Of a stretch of 64,000 nt of DNA, positions 1 to 8,302 are shown piece by piece. The translations under genes and the position numbers were made by a program. How positions within the stretch are numbered: the stretch's first letter is position 1; every line of letters starts with the position of its first letter. Origin of the DNA: Cohnella sp. OV330 (lineage in GTDB: Bacteria > Bacillota > Bacilli > Paenibacillales > Paenibacillaceae); NCBI RefSeq assembly GCF_900112065.1, contig NZ_FOKE01000008.1:186001-250000 (forward strand), written 5' to 3'. The notes beneath the pieces were generated by a model. It was not told where the DNA came from and made no database searches. It saw nothing but the letters and a program-made list of their open reading frames with translations.

Positions 1-768
1 CGAAACGGTCCTTTTCTCGAAACGGATAAAATAAACGAACACGATTGCCGATACGACTAGCGACGACATGATCCAAGGCTGGCCGTACCCATATTGCTGC
101 CCGAGCAGCAGGCCGGCGAACAGCAATAAAATAAAGACGGTGAACAAGGCGCTGCCGGCCGCGTCGATCTTGACTTTGAGCTTGGTGAGGTCCTCGGGAA
201 GCTTCCGCCAGCCGATCGCGAGCGCTGCGAGTCCGACGGGAACGTTGACCCAAAATATATACTCCCAGCCGAGGCTGGATAAAATAATTCCGCCAAGACT
301 CGGACCGGCGATAATGCCAAGAGAAACAAAGGTGCCGGTTAGACCCAATGCTTTCCCTCGTTCGCTGCCGGGGAAAATGTCCGTGACGATGCCCTGGCTG
401 TTCGCCATCGTCATCGATGCGCCGAGCGCTTGGACGAGGCGCGAAGCTACGATCGCCGTCAGGCTGGTGCTGAGTCCGCACAATAAAGAACCGACCGTAA
501 AGATCATCATGCCTAATCGAAATATTTTAATTTTGCCTATGATGTCGCCGAGCTTCCCGAAGAACAGAATTGCCGCGCAGATCGTCATTAGATAGGCGGT
601 GACGATCCATTCGGTCTGCGCGACGGGAAGCCGCAGCTCCCGCGAGACGACGGGAAGGGCGATGTTGACGATGCTGCCGTCCAACGTAGCCATGAACGTG
701 AACAGATTAAGGATGACGAGAATGAGCCAACGGTTTTTCTGGATGATCGGATCGTCCTGGTAAGTCAT
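1..768 (-). CDS. MFS drug-efflux transporter, DHA2 (EmrB/QacA) type, C-terminus cut by window edge
   Basis: Reading the minus strand from an ATG at 768 gives 256 codons that run off the window start without a stop. The product begins MTYQDDPIIQKNRWLIL and has regularly spaced hydrophobic segments, including ATLDGSIVNIALP in the first helix region, GLTGTFVSLGIIAGPSLGG (drug:H+ antiporter motif C type) and GWEYIFWVNVPVG, all typical of the 14-helix DHA2 family. The protein would act in the membrane as a proton-driven exporter of toxic compounds; the substrate cannot be told. It diverges from a MarR-type regulator at 911, and the 142-bp gap holds two matching inverted repeats, so it is probably the target of that repressor. 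About half of the usual 470-500 residues is present. Confidence 0.9.
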   Translation of the reverse strand, partial: MTYQDDPIIQKNRWLILVILNLFTFMATLDGSIVNIALPVVSRELRLPVAQTEWIVTAYLMTICAAILFFGKLGDIIGKIKIFRLGMMIFTVGSLLCGLSTSLTAIVASRLVQALGASMTMANSQGIVTDIFPGSERGKALGLTGTFVSLGIIAGPSLGGIILSSLGWEYIFWVNVPVGLAALAIGWRKLPEDLTKLKVKIDAAGSALFTVFILLLFAGLLLGQQYGYGQPWIMSSLVVSAIVFVYFIRFEKRTVS

Positions 769-797
769 CGAATGCCAACCTTCCTTTTCGTTGCATG

Positions 798-811
798 GTT
801 GCGAACGCAAC
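798..811. promoter_or_regulatory. Candidate MarR operator 1
   Basis: The perfect inverted repeat GTTGCG-AA-CGCAAC lies 30 bp upstream of the MFS start. A second copy with the same outer arms is found 46 bp away (centre to centre). Placement between a divergent transporter and a MarR regulator suggests a repressor binding site. Binding is inferred, not shown. Confidence 0.55.
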
Positions 812-842
812 TAATTTGGGCAAGGCTAGTGTAACTCAATTT

Positions 843-858
843 AGTTGCGACAGCAACT
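843..858. promoter_or_regulatory. Candidate MarR operator 2
   Basis: The inverted repeat AGTTGC-GACA-GCAACT matches operator 1 at 12 of 14 central positions (GTTGCGACAGCAAC against GTTGCGAACGCAAC). It sits 52 bp before the marR-like start, so it could mediate autorepression. Confidence 0.55.
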
Positions 859-910
859 TATATGCGCTAAGCTATGACTATTCGATCGCAACGCCGGAAG
901 GAGGCCAGAC

Positions 911-1342
911 ATGAGACCGTATACGGTAGGCAAGCTCATGTCTTTCATCAACCGCATCGCGCAGCGGGAGTTGGCTGAAAGGCTGAAGCCCCACGGTATC
1001 GGAAGCGGCGGGCAACACAGCTACCTTAAAGCGATCCTGGCGACGCCCGGCATGAATCAGGACAAGCTGACGAGCGTGGTCAAATTCGACAAAGCCACGA
1101 CCACCAGGTGCATCCGGCAACTGGAGGAAGCAGGGTACGTAACGCGTACGGTCGACGAGCAAGACCGGCGGTCGTACAGACTTTATCCGACGGAAGTCGC
1201 TACCGCCTTCGAACCGAAACTGCAAGCGATTTTAGACGATTATAACCGGTTGTTGACGGCCCATTTAACCGCTGAAGAGATCGATGCTTTGCATGCCCTG
1301 CTCCAGAAGATGTATGACGGACTCGATGAGCCGCTGCTTTAA
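911..1342 (+). CDS. MarR family transcriptional regulator
   Basis: A 143-residue protein with the winged-helix core of MarR repressors: the stretch AILATPGMNQDKLTSVVKFDKATTTR is the helix-turn-helix and VTRTVDEQDRRSYRLYPT is the wing with the conserved D-x-R-(R/S) signature. The length is normal for the family. ATG 911 follows GGAAGGAGG with a 7-nt gap. It diverges from the MFS exporter and two inverted repeats lie between them, so it probably represses both genes and is relieved by a small ligand. The next gene, rnz, is 87 bp downstream with no clear terminator between, but functional linkage is not obvious. Confidence 0.9.
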   Translation: MRPYTVGKLMSFINRIAQRELAERLKPHGIGSGGQHSYLKAILATPGMNQDKLTSVVKFDKATTTRCIRQLEEAGYVTRTVDEQDRRSYRLYPTEVATAFEPKLQAILDDYNRLLTAHLTAEEIDALHALLQKMYDGLDEPLL

Positions 1343-1429
1343 GGTTCGGATTGGATTTATGCCATGGTCATTTGGCATCATAAGGCGTATTCTTGCCGAT
1401 CGCCGGCGAAACCAAGCGAGGTGCGGTTC

Positions 1430-2347
1430 ATGAAGCTGTTATTTTTAGGCACGAGCGCGGGCCGGCCGACCGCGCATCGCAACGTGACGTCGATCGCGCT
1501 CGTCTTCCCCGAGGATCAAAACCGGTTTTGGCTATTCGACGCCGGCGAGGGCACGCAGCATCAGCTGCTGAAGTCCAAGCTGAAGCTGGGCAAGCTGAAC
1601 CGGATCTTTATCACGCATATGCACGGAGACCATGTGTACGGATTGCCTGGCATTTTAAGCAGCCGTACGTATTATGAAGGCGCAGGGAAGCTGGAGATAT
1701 ACGGACCGCCGGGATTGCGCGCATATGTGGATAGCGTGCTCCAATACAGCGAAGCGCATTTGAATTATGAGCTCGAGATCCACGAGCTTGAAGGAGACGG
1801 CGAAGCGTTCGACGACGGGCGCTTCAGGATCGAGACCGGCGAGCTGGCGCACCGCGTCCGCAGCTTCGGCTACCGGATCGAGGAGCATCCCCGTTCGGGA
1901 CAGCTCGATTTGGCGTATCTGGCCAGCCGCGGCGCGGCGCCCGGCCCGCTCTACGGCAAGCTCAAGCGCGGCGAGGATATCGTGCTGCCGGACGGCTCCG
2001 TCATCCGGGCGGCCGATGCCGTCGGTCCCTGCTCGAAAGGACGAATCGTCACGATTTTAGGCGATACGGTCAAATGCGATCGCGCAGCCCGATTGGCCAA
2101 GGATGCCGATCTGCTCGTCCATGAAGCGACTTTCGGCATCGGGCTGGAGGAAAAGGCGGCGCTATATGGCCATTCGACGTTCCTGCAAGCGGCGGAGACT
2201 GCCGCGGCGGCCGGCGCCAAACGGCTTGTCGTCAGCCATATCAGCGCGAGGTACGCCGACGAGGACGTCGAAGCGCTGATCGGACATGCCGGCGCGGTAT
2301 TCCCGAATATCGAGGCCGCTTACGACTTCAAGGAAGTGTGCATTTAA
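1430..2347 (+). CDS. rnz: Ribonuclease Z
   Basis: A 305-residue metallo-beta-lactamase-fold nuclease that removes the 3' trailer of tRNA precursors. The zinc-binding motif THMHGDH gives H63, H65, D67 and H68, the same numbering as the Bacillus enzyme. LFDAGEGTQHQL near residue 36, LGDTVKCD and HEATFG further on are also diagnostic. The frame is open from 1364, but ATG 1430 starts the conserved MKLLFLGTSAGRPT and follows GAGGTG, so I take it as the start. selD follows after 31 bp and selU after that, so the three may be co-transcribed; all touch tRNA maturation or modification. Confidence 0.95.
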   Translation: MKLLFLGTSAGRPTAHRNVTSIALVFPEDQNRFWLFDAGEGTQHQLLKSKLKLGKLNRIFITHMHGDHVYGLPGILSSRTYYEGAGKLEIYGPPGLRAYVDSVLQYSEAHLNYELEIHELEGDGEAFDDGRFRIETGELAHRVRSFGYRIEEHPRSGQLDLAYLASRGAAPGPLYGKLKRGEDIVLPDGSVIRAADAVGPCSKGRIVTILGDTVKCDRAARLAKDADLLVHEATFGIGLEEKAALYGHSTFLQAAETAAAAGAKRLVVSHISARYADEDVEALIGHAGAVFPNIEAAYDFKEVCI

Positions 2348-2378
2348 AGCCGCAGAACGTAGGAGGAGATTCGGAACG

Positions 2379-3428
2379 ATGAGCGCATCAGAAAAAATCA
2401 AATTGACCTCGCTGTCGAGCAAGGGCGGCTGCGGCTGCAAGATCGGACCCGGGGATCTGTCCGAGGTGATCCGAAGTTTGCCGGCAGGACCTGCTGATCC
2501 CAACCTGCTCGTCGGCATCGATACGAGCGATGACGCTGGCGTGTACAAGCTAAGCGACGAGCTGGCGATCGTGCAGACCGTCGACTTTTTCACGCCGATC
2601 GTGGACGACCCGTACGCGTTCGGCCAGATCGCGGCCGCCAACGCCATCAGCGATATTTACGCGATGGGCGGCAAACCTTTAACGGCATTAAATATCGTTG
2701 CGTTCCCGATCACCACGCTGGACAAGCAAATACTGGCCGACATTTTGCGCGGCGCAGGGGATAAAGTGCGAGAGGCGGGGGCGACGCTCGTCGGCGGCCA
2801 CTCCATCGACGACAAGGAGCCCAAGTTCGGGCTTGCCGTCACCGGCGTCATCCATCCGGATCGCGTCAAGACGAACGCGGGCGCCAAGCCGGGCAACAAG
2901 CTTATACTGACGAAGCCGATCGGCGTCGGCATTCTCACGACTTCGATCAAAAACGATCGGCTGAGCGAGAGCGAGATCGCGCGCGTGACGCAAGTGATGG
3001 CCACGCTGAACAAGATTGCCGCCGAGACGATGGCCGGCTATACGGTGGACGCTTGTACAGACGTCACCGGCTTCGGGCTGCTTGGACATACGCTCGAGAT
3101 GGCCAAAGGCAGCGGCGTGGGCATCCGTATTCGCCAAGCGGACGTGCCTGTGCTGCCTCGCGCGCGAGAGCTCGCGGAGAGCGGTCTCGTACCGGGCGGC
3201 ACGAAAAAGAATTACGAGCACGTATCGCCGCACGTGACGTTCCCCGAAGCGATGGATCAGACCGACCGCTGGGTGCTTTGCGACGCGGTCACCTCGGGCG
3301 GCCTGCTCATCGCCGTGGCCGGCGAACAGGCGGAAGCGCTGCATGAAGCGCTGATCGCGGCCGGCGTCGAAGCGCGCATCGTCGGCGAGACCGTCGCCGA
3401 GCATCCGGGACAGATTGTCGTTGTTTGA
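2379..3428 (+). CDS. selD: Selenide, water dikinase (selenophosphate synthase)
   Basis: A 349-residue enzyme that makes selenophosphate from selenide and ATP. The active-site motif GGCGCK supplies C18 and K21, so this is a cysteine, not selenocysteine, form and needs no recoding. Conserved ATP-site segments VGIDTSDDAGVY, VQTVDFFTPIVDDPYAFGQIA and VGGHSIDD are present. ATG 2379 follows AGGAGGAG at 2361. Upstream in-frame codons from 2286 overlap rnz and lack a ribosome site. It is followed directly by selU (stop TGA 3426-3428, SD within the next 13 bases), which uses its product for tRNA 2-selenouridine. Confidence 0.96.
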   Translation: MSASEKIKLTSLSSKGGCGCKIGPGDLSEVIRSLPAGPADPNLLVGIDTSDDAGVYKLSDELAIVQTVDFFTPIVDDPYAFGQIAAANAISDIYAMGGKPLTALNIVAFPITTLDKQILADILRGAGDKVREAGATLVGGHSIDDKEPKFGLAVTGVIHPDRVKTNAGAKPGNKLILTKPIGVGILTTSIKNDRLSESEIARVTQVMATLNKIAAETMAGYTVDACTDVTGFGLLGHTLEMAKGSGVGIRIRQADVPVLPRARELAESGLVPGGTKKNYEHVSPHVTFPEAMDQTDRWVLCDAVTSGGLLIAVAGEQAEALHEALIAAGVEARIVGETVAEHPGQIVVV

Positions 3429-3445
3429 CGGAGGAGCGTACCAGC

Positions 3446-4504
3446 ATGTTCACTGACATCCCATGGACCGAGCTGTCCGAAAAACGGCTGCACAAGCCCG
3501 TAACGCTCATCGACGTCCGTTCGCCCGGCGAGTTCGGGAACGCCACGATTCCGGGCAGCGTCAACATTCCTTTGTTCAATGACGAGGAAAGGGCGGAGGT
3601 CGGCACGATCTACACGCAGGTCGGCACGGAGGCCGCCAAGGAGCGAGGGCTCGAGCTCGTATCGGCCAAGCTGCCGGCATTTATCAAACAGTTTTCCGCC
3701 ATCCCGGGCGATAAGGTCGTATTCTGCTGGCGAGGCGGCATGCGCAGCAAGACGGCCGCGACCGTGCTGTCGCTCATGGGGATCTATAGCCAGTGCCTCT
3801 CCGGCGGCTATCGCGCCTACCGCCAGTGGGTGACCGAGCAGCTCGAGACGCTCGCTTTTTCCCCGACGCCGATCGTGCTGCAAGGCTCGACGGGTTCGGG
3901 AAAAACGGAAATATTACTTCGGCTGAAGCAAGAGGGCTTGCCCGTCATCGATCTGGAAGGCATGGCCGGACACCGCGGTTCGATCTTCGGAGGGATCGGC
4001 CTTCGTCCGAACAATCAGAAGACGTTCGATTCGCTGCTGCTTGACGCGTTAATCGAATACCGGGACGAGCCTTTCGTCCTGTTCGAGGCGGAGAGCAAAC
4101 GCGTCGGCAAAATCGTCGTGCCCGACGTGTTGTACGGCGCGCGTTCGCGCGGCTATCAGATCACGCTCGAGCTCCCCGTGGAGGTCCGCGCCGCTCAAAT
4201 TTTGCGGGACTACGAGCCTTGGAAGCATGAGCAGGCCTGCATCGCCTCATTCTCCCGCATACGCGAGCGCATCCATACGCCGATCGCCGCCGAGATCGAC
4301 GGTTGCCTCAGAACCGGACGTTACGAGCCGGCGGTCGAGCTGCTGCTCACGCATTACTACGATCCGCTGTATGCGCATTCGACCGCTGCCGCGCTCGATT
4401 CCGGCATCCGCAACATGACGGTGGCAGCGGATTCGATCGAGACGGCTTACGCCGAAGTGAAGCGCGCGATAGAAGCGATCATAGGCAACGCTCAAGCGCT
4501 TTAA
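3446..4504 (+). CDS. selU: tRNA 2-selenouridine synthase
   Basis: A 352-residue protein also called MnmH. It has an N-terminal rhodanese domain with the catalytic loop FCWRGGMRS (C94, equivalent to the essential E. coli Cys97) and a C-terminal P-loop domain with GSTGSGKT at about 147-154. It replaces sulfur by selenium at wobble 2-thiouridine of tRNAs using selenophosphate from SelD, via geranyl-thiouridine in characterised members. ATG 3446 follows GACGGAGGAG. The in-frame TTG at 3425 overlaps the selD stop and has no ribosome site. A strong terminator follows. Confidence 0.95.
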   Translation: MFTDIPWTELSEKRLHKPVTLIDVRSPGEFGNATIPGSVNIPLFNDEERAEVGTIYTQVGTEAAKERGLELVSAKLPAFIKQFSAIPGDKVVFCWRGGMRSKTAATVLSLMGIYSQCLSGGYRAYRQWVTEQLETLAFSPTPIVLQGSTGSGKTEILLRLKQEGLPVIDLEGMAGHRGSIFGGIGLRPNNQKTFDSLLLDALIEYRDEPFVLFEAESKRVGKIVVPDVLYGARSRGYQITLELPVEVRAAQILRDYEPWKHEQACIASFSRIRERIHTPIAAEIDGCLRTGRYEPAVELLLTHYYDPLYAHSTAAALDSGIRNMTVAADSIETAYAEVKRAIEAIIGNAQAL

Positions 4505-4512
4505 ACGGATCG

Positions 4513-4559
4513 AAAAGACGCTTCCTTCCCGCTATCGCGGAATGGAAGCGTCTTTTTTA
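4513..4559. terminator. Intrinsic terminator after selU, probably bidirectional
   Basis: AAAAGACGCTTCC pairs with GGAAGCGTCTTTTTT around an 18-nt loop that itself holds a CCGC/GCGG pair. It lies between the convergent selU and SDR genes, with a T-run on the plus side and an A-run on the other, so it can serve both. Confidence 0.85.
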
Positions 4560-4590
4560 TACGAAGTTCAACTGCTAGCCGCTCGTCAGA

Positions 4591-5352
4591 TTAATAGGCC
4601 GACCAGCCGCCGTCCGCCGTCACGACGGTGCCGTTGACGAACGCCGAGTCGTCGGAAGCCAGGAACAGCGCGACCGATGCGATCGCCGCCGGATCGCCGA
4701 CTTCCGTACGCTGCAGCGCCATGCCGGTCATCGCTTGCTCGAGACCGAACGGATCCGGCTGGGTGCCGCCGATGCCGATATTCGTCGCGACCGCGCCGGG
4801 CGCGATCGCGTTGCAGCGGATGCCGAGCTTGCCGTATTGGAACCCGACGTTTTTGGTCAGGCCGACGACGGCATGCTTGGAAGCCGTATATGCCGCGCCT
4901 GCGCGGGAGCCGAACAGTCCGCCGACGGATGCGGTATTGACGATAACGCCTTTTCCTTGCGCCTTCATAATCGGCAGCGCTTTGCGAATGGCCCGCATCG
5001 GTCCCGTCACGTTGATGTCCATCACGCGCGTCCACATGTCGTCGGTGACGGCTTCGGCGGACATCATGCCGTCCATGATGCCGGCATTATTGACGAGGAC
5101 GTCTAGGCTTCCGAAGCTCTCGACGGCCGCGTCGATCATGCGGGACACGTCTTCTTCCTTGGAGACGTCGGCGACGACGCCCTTGGCCTGACCGCCTGCC
5201 GAAGCGATCTCGGCGACCACTGCTTCGACGGCCGCGCCGTTGATGTCGGCGACGATGACCTTCGCGCCTTCTTGCGCGAACAACAAGGCCATCGCTTTGC
5301 CCATGCCCGAGGCGGCGCCCGTAATTACGACGGATTTGTCCTGCAGCTTCAT
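4591..5352 (-). CDS. SDR family oxidoreductase
   Basis: A 253-residue classical short-chain dehydrogenase/reductase. Seen motifs: cofactor loop TGAASGMG, acidic residue after the second strand (VADIN) suggesting NAD(H) preference, NNAG, catalytic Ser in NTASVGG and YTASK (Tyr-x-x-x-Lys). It ends in TADGGWSAY, as usual in 3-ketoacyl reductase/glucose dehydrogenase-like members. ATG 5352 is preceded on the minus strand by GGAGG with a 9-nt gap. The substrate is unknown. It diverges from a TetR regulator whose probable operator lies in the shared upstream region, so it is likely induced by a compound that the TetR protein senses. Confidence 0.92.
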   Translation of the reverse strand: MKLQDKSVVITGAASGMGKAMALLFAQEGAKVIVADINGAAVEAVVAEIASAGGQAKGVVADVSKEEDVSRMIDAAVESFGSLDVLVNNAGIMDGMMSAEAVTDDMWTRVMDINVTGPMRAIRKALPIMKAQGKGVIVNTASVGGLFGSRAGAAYTASKHAVVGLTKNVGFQYGKLGIRCNAIAPGAVATNIGIGGTQPDPFGLEQAMTGMALQRTEVGDPAAIASVALFLASDDSAFVNGTVVTADGGWSAY

Positions 5353-5388
5353 TCGAATCATCCTCCGGAAATTGTAATGTAGGCGATG

Positions 5389-5417
5389 TTGTTTGGCGAC
5401 ATCGTGTCGCCTATAAT
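5389..5417 (+). promoter_or_regulatory. Promoter TTGTTT-N17-TATAAT whose spacer is a TetR-type operator
   Basis: The -35 hexamer TTGTTT (5389-5394) and -10 TATAAT (5412-5417) are 17 bp apart. The 17-bp spacer is exactly the inverted repeat GGCGACA-TCG-TGTCGCC (5395-5411). It reads toward the TetR gene at 5523. A further half-site like GGCGATGT lies at 5382. Repressor bound there would directly block RNA polymerase, so autorepression is expected; effect on the divergent SDR gene is inferred. Confidence 0.75.
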
Positions 5418-5522
5418 AATAACGAACGGGACGGGCTCCCGGCGTACACTTTGCCCGAATGTGTAGTCTATCCACAAAAAAAAAGGAACTTCGCAATCGC
5501 GCGAAAGGGGAAATCGATACGG

Positions 5523-6128
5523 ATGGCGCGTGCGCACGAGTCCGATACGAGGGTCGTCCGGTCCCGCAAAGCGCTGAAGTCGGCGCTGCTGCAGCTGCTG
5601 TCGGAGAAGCCGTTCAGCCTGATCAAAACCAATGAAATCGCGAAGGCGGCCGGCATCAACCGGGTGACGTTCTACGATCATTTTTCCACGAAAGAAGAAC
5701 TGCTGGACGAGCTCGTCCACGACGTACTTTCCGAATACGGCGACATCATCGAGGCCAGTCCGGGAGATGCGAAGGGGCTGGCTTCCTCGGACGAGCTATA
5801 CCATACGATTCGCAGCTCGGTCAGGCATATCCAGAAGCACGCCGAATTTTACCGGATCATGCTGCTCACCAACGGCGTGCCCGATCTGTCCAACCGGCTT
5901 CACGACCAGATGAGCGCCTCGCTTCATAAAACGTTTCGAAAAGCAGGCGCGCTCTCGTCCGCGATCGAATACGACCTGTATATCGATTGGATCATCGGCG
6001 GCGCGATCGGCATTTATAAAAACTGGCTGCAAAACGGCCTGCGGCAAACAGAGGAAGAGATCGCGAAGCAAATGCTGATCATCACGACAGCCTCGAGCCG
6101 CGGTCTCGATCAGCCTCGCATGCGCTAA
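5523..6128 (+). CDS. TetR/AcrR family transcriptional regulator
   Basis: A 201-residue protein with an N-terminal TetR helix-turn-helix: KTNEIAKAAGINRVTFYDHFSTKEELLDEL at about residues 34-63. The C-terminal part is all-helical ligand-binding sequence ending in a TetR_C-like helix (YDLYIDWIIGGAIGIYKNWLQNG). ATG 5523 is preceded by AAAGGGG with a long 12-nt gap; an earlier in-frame start at 5451 adds a basic non-conserved tail and falls inside the leader. It diverges from the SDR gene and is driven by a promoter that contains a probable operator. Confidence 0.9.
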   Translation: MARAHESDTRVVRSRKALKSALLQLLSEKPFSLIKTNEIAKAAGINRVTFYDHFSTKEELLDELVHDVLSEYGDIIEASPGDAKGLASSDELYHTIRSSVRHIQKHAEFYRIMLLTNGVPDLSNRLHDQMSASLHKTFRKAGALSSAIEYDLYIDWIIGGAIGIYKNWLQNGLRQTEEEIAKQMLIITTASSRGLDQPRMR

Positions 6129-6286
6129 CCCATAAATCGTCGAGCCGCAACGTCCGGCGCGGCCCGGCGATAGCTTCGTTTGGCGCACGCGGCCGTCGTG
6201 TGGTACGATGCCAAAGAACAATGGCGGTTTCCATACGGTCTGACGATGGCCAAACCATAAATTAGACGGAAGCAGGTAATTTCGGC

Positions 6287-7834
6287 ATGGCAGCGACGGA
6301 CAGTCAGAAATACCGATTCAGCGAAGCGCCGGTCTGGGATCTCCAGCGCGCGTATTACGAGCAGTTGGGCTTGAAGGCTTGGAACAACGACCAGGTCCCC
6401 CAATACATTACAAGCAATCCGATGATCGGAGCGGCTTACGCGGAGTTGATCTTCGGCTTTTTGCAGGACCGGGCGGCACAAGGAGAGACGGAGGAGACGG
6501 TCACGCTCGTAGAGCTGGGCGCCGGCGCGGGACGCCTGGCGTATCACGTGCTGCATGAGCTTTCCCTTCTTAAGTCGTACGCGGGCATCGCATTGCCGCC
6601 TTTGCGTTACGTCATGACCGATCTCGCGCTTAAAAACGTGGAAGGCTGGCGCCGGCATCCGGCGTTGGCCGCTTTTATCGAGCAAGGCATACTCGATCTC
6701 GCGACGTTCGACGCGGAGCACGATACGGAGCTGAAGCTGCTCGTCTCCGGCGAGACGATCGTGCCCGGGCAGCTTCGCCAGCCTTTGCTTGTCGTCGCGA
6801 ATTACTTTTTCGACGCCATTCCGCAGGAGCTTATTTACATCGGGGAAGGCCTTGTATACGATTGCGATGTCGTCGTCAGTCAGGCCGATCCCGATTCGGG
6901 ATTGACGCTGTCGGAGCAGCTCAAACAAATCACGCTATCCTATGAGCACCGGCGGGCGCAGCGGTATGAGGAGGATCATTACCCCTATCGCGACGTGATC
7001 TCGCTGTATCAGCGGGAGCTTGAAGATTCGCACGTGCTTTTTCCGGAGATCGGCTTGCGGTGCCTGGAGCGGCTGGGGCGGCTGTCGCGCGCCGGCTTCG
7101 CGATGATCACGGCGGACAAAGGAGACCACCGGCTGGACAACTGGCGCTTCGCGGAGCCGCCGCAGCTCGTCCATCACGGCAGTATCTCCCTGACGGCCAA
7201 CTACCACGCCATCCAGCATGTCTTCGAGAGCAGGGGGGCGGAAGCGCTTTTCACCGACCATCATTACAAGAACATCAATGTAGCCTGCATCCTTATGCTG
7301 GAATCGCCCAAGCGATACGTGAATACAAGACTTGCGTACCGCAAGAGCGTAGCACGGTTCGGGCCCGACGATTTCTTCAGCTTGAAGCTATTGGCCGACC
7401 GCGAGATCGAGACGCTGCGTCTACAGCAAATTCTCGCGTTCTGGCGCCTCGGCGGCTACGATGCGGAGTGGTTCATTCAGACCGCCAAGCGCATCTCCAG
7501 CCTGCTGGAGGACGCGAACGACGAAGAAAAGCTGGATTTGCGCAGCGGCATTCTCCGGATGTGGACGTCGTTCTATATCATGCCGCAGCGCTACGATCTG
7601 GCGCTCGACGCCGGCCTGATCCTTTTCGAGATGGACATGTACGAGGATGCCAAAACGCTGCTCGACGCTTCGGCTCAGGCCGACGACGATCCGATATCCA
7701 CCGTGTACTTCTGCCTTGCGATCTGCAGCTTGGAGCTGGAGCGGGAGGACGAAGCGCGAACGTATCTGCAGCGGGCGCTTGCGCTCGAGCCCGACCATGA
7801 GGAGGCGCTCACGCTGCTGGAGGCGTTAGGTTGA
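6287..7834 (+). CDS. SAM-dependent methyltransferase with C-terminal TPR region
   Basis: A 515-residue protein. Residues about 65-210 form a Rossmann methyltransferase region with motif I VELGAGAGRLAYHV and motif PLLVVANYFFDAIPQELIYI, resembling the COG1565/MidA-like class. The C-terminal part from about 380 is helical, and LDASAQADDDPISTVYFCLA with YLQRALALEPDHEEALTLL reads as tetratricopeptide repeats. ATG 6287 has only a modest upstream AGGT. It stands alone between the TetR gene and a terminator. The acceptor is unknown; MidA-type enzymes methylate proteins such as complex I subunits, but nothing here ties this protein to that. The product name is therefore kept general. Confidence 0.75.
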   Translation: MAATDSQKYRFSEAPVWDLQRAYYEQLGLKAWNNDQVPQYITSNPMIGAAYAELIFGFLQDRAAQGETEETVTLVELGAGAGRLAYHVLHELSLLKSYAGIALPPLRYVMTDLALKNVEGWRRHPALAAFIEQGILDLATFDAEHDTELKLLVSGETIVPGQLRQPLLVVANYFFDAIPQELIYIGEGLVYDCDVVVSQADPDSGLTLSEQLKQITLSYEHRRAQRYEEDHYPYRDVISLYQRELEDSHVLFPEIGLRCLERLGRLSRAGFAMITADKGDHRLDNWRFAEPPQLVHHGSISLTANYHAIQHVFESRGAEALFTDHHYKNINVACILMLESPKRYVNTRLAYRKSVARFGPDDFFSLKLLADREIETLRLQQILAFWRLGGYDAEWFIQTAKRISSLLEDANDEEKLDLRSGILRMWTSFYIMPQRYDLALDAGLILFEMDMYEDAKTLLDASAQADDDPISTVYFCLAICSLELEREDEARTYLQRALALEPDHEEALTLLEALG

Positions 7835-7879
7835 GGGTTTTGAGCGATTAAAAGCTCTGCCCGCCACATAGGGGAATAG

Positions 7880-7921
7880 AAAAAACAGCCTTGGAGCGAT
7901 AAGTCGCCCAGGGCTGTTTTT
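7880..7921 (+). terminator. Intrinsic terminator after the methyltransferase-TPR gene
   Basis: AAAAAACAGCC pairs with GGGCTGTTTTT around a loop that contains a further GCGA/TCGC pair. The terminal T-run is on the plus strand; the A-run on the other side would also stop the convergent gene at 7973. Confidence 0.85.
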
Positions 7922-7972
7922 CGTATCGGTCCATACGCTCGGAAAAGGATCACGCAAGCAAAAGGGAAACGA

Positions 7973-8158
7973 TTACTTCGTTTTGTATACAACCAGGATC
8001 GAAGCTCTTTGATGGACGACGCCTTGCGTCTGCGACTTCGCGTAAGAGCCATAAAGAATGTTGACGACTTGTTCTTCTTCCAAGCCGGCCAAAAATTCGT
8101 TGGCTCTTTTTTCTGCGAGCGAGTATTCGGTATCGAGGAATTCCTTTAGTTGGATCAA
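7973..8158 (-). CDS. Small protein resembling sporulation protein Cse60
   Basis: A 61-residue acidic protein beginning MIQLKEFLDTEYSLAEKRA and ending ASILVVYKTK. The pattern of a short strand, a long helix (NEFLAGLEEEQVVNI) and a final hydrophobic strand fits the DUF2758/Cse60 family of small sporulation-associated proteins; the match is from memory and moderate. The start is TTG at 8158, supported by AGGAG with a 9-nt gap on the minus strand. Function is unknown. It is transcribed toward the terminator at 7880-7921, and its upstream region is shared with the divergent ddh gene. Confidence 0.6.
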   Translation of the reverse strand: MIQLKEFLDTEYSLAEKRANEFLAGLEEEQVVNILYGSYAKSQTQGVVHQRASILVVYKTK

Positions 8159-8302
8159 GCTTGAACGCTCCTATTCAAGGTAGGTTGAGAGATCTTCGTC
8201 TCATCATAGCACAAAATACGCGCATGTCCACCTTAACGAAGCGCAGTACGGCTGGAAGTTATGAAAGAATGATGTCAGTGTGTAATGCCGAAAAATCAAG
8301 CT

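Noticed and set aside
68-595. Plus-strand open frame of 175 codons at the left edge
   Set aside because: It lies antisense to the MFS gene, whose translation is clearly a membrane transporter; the plus-strand peptide has no family features or ribosome site.
1359-1378. ATGCCA/TGGCAT hairpin before rnz as terminator
   Set aside because: The stem is only 6 bp with no following T-run.
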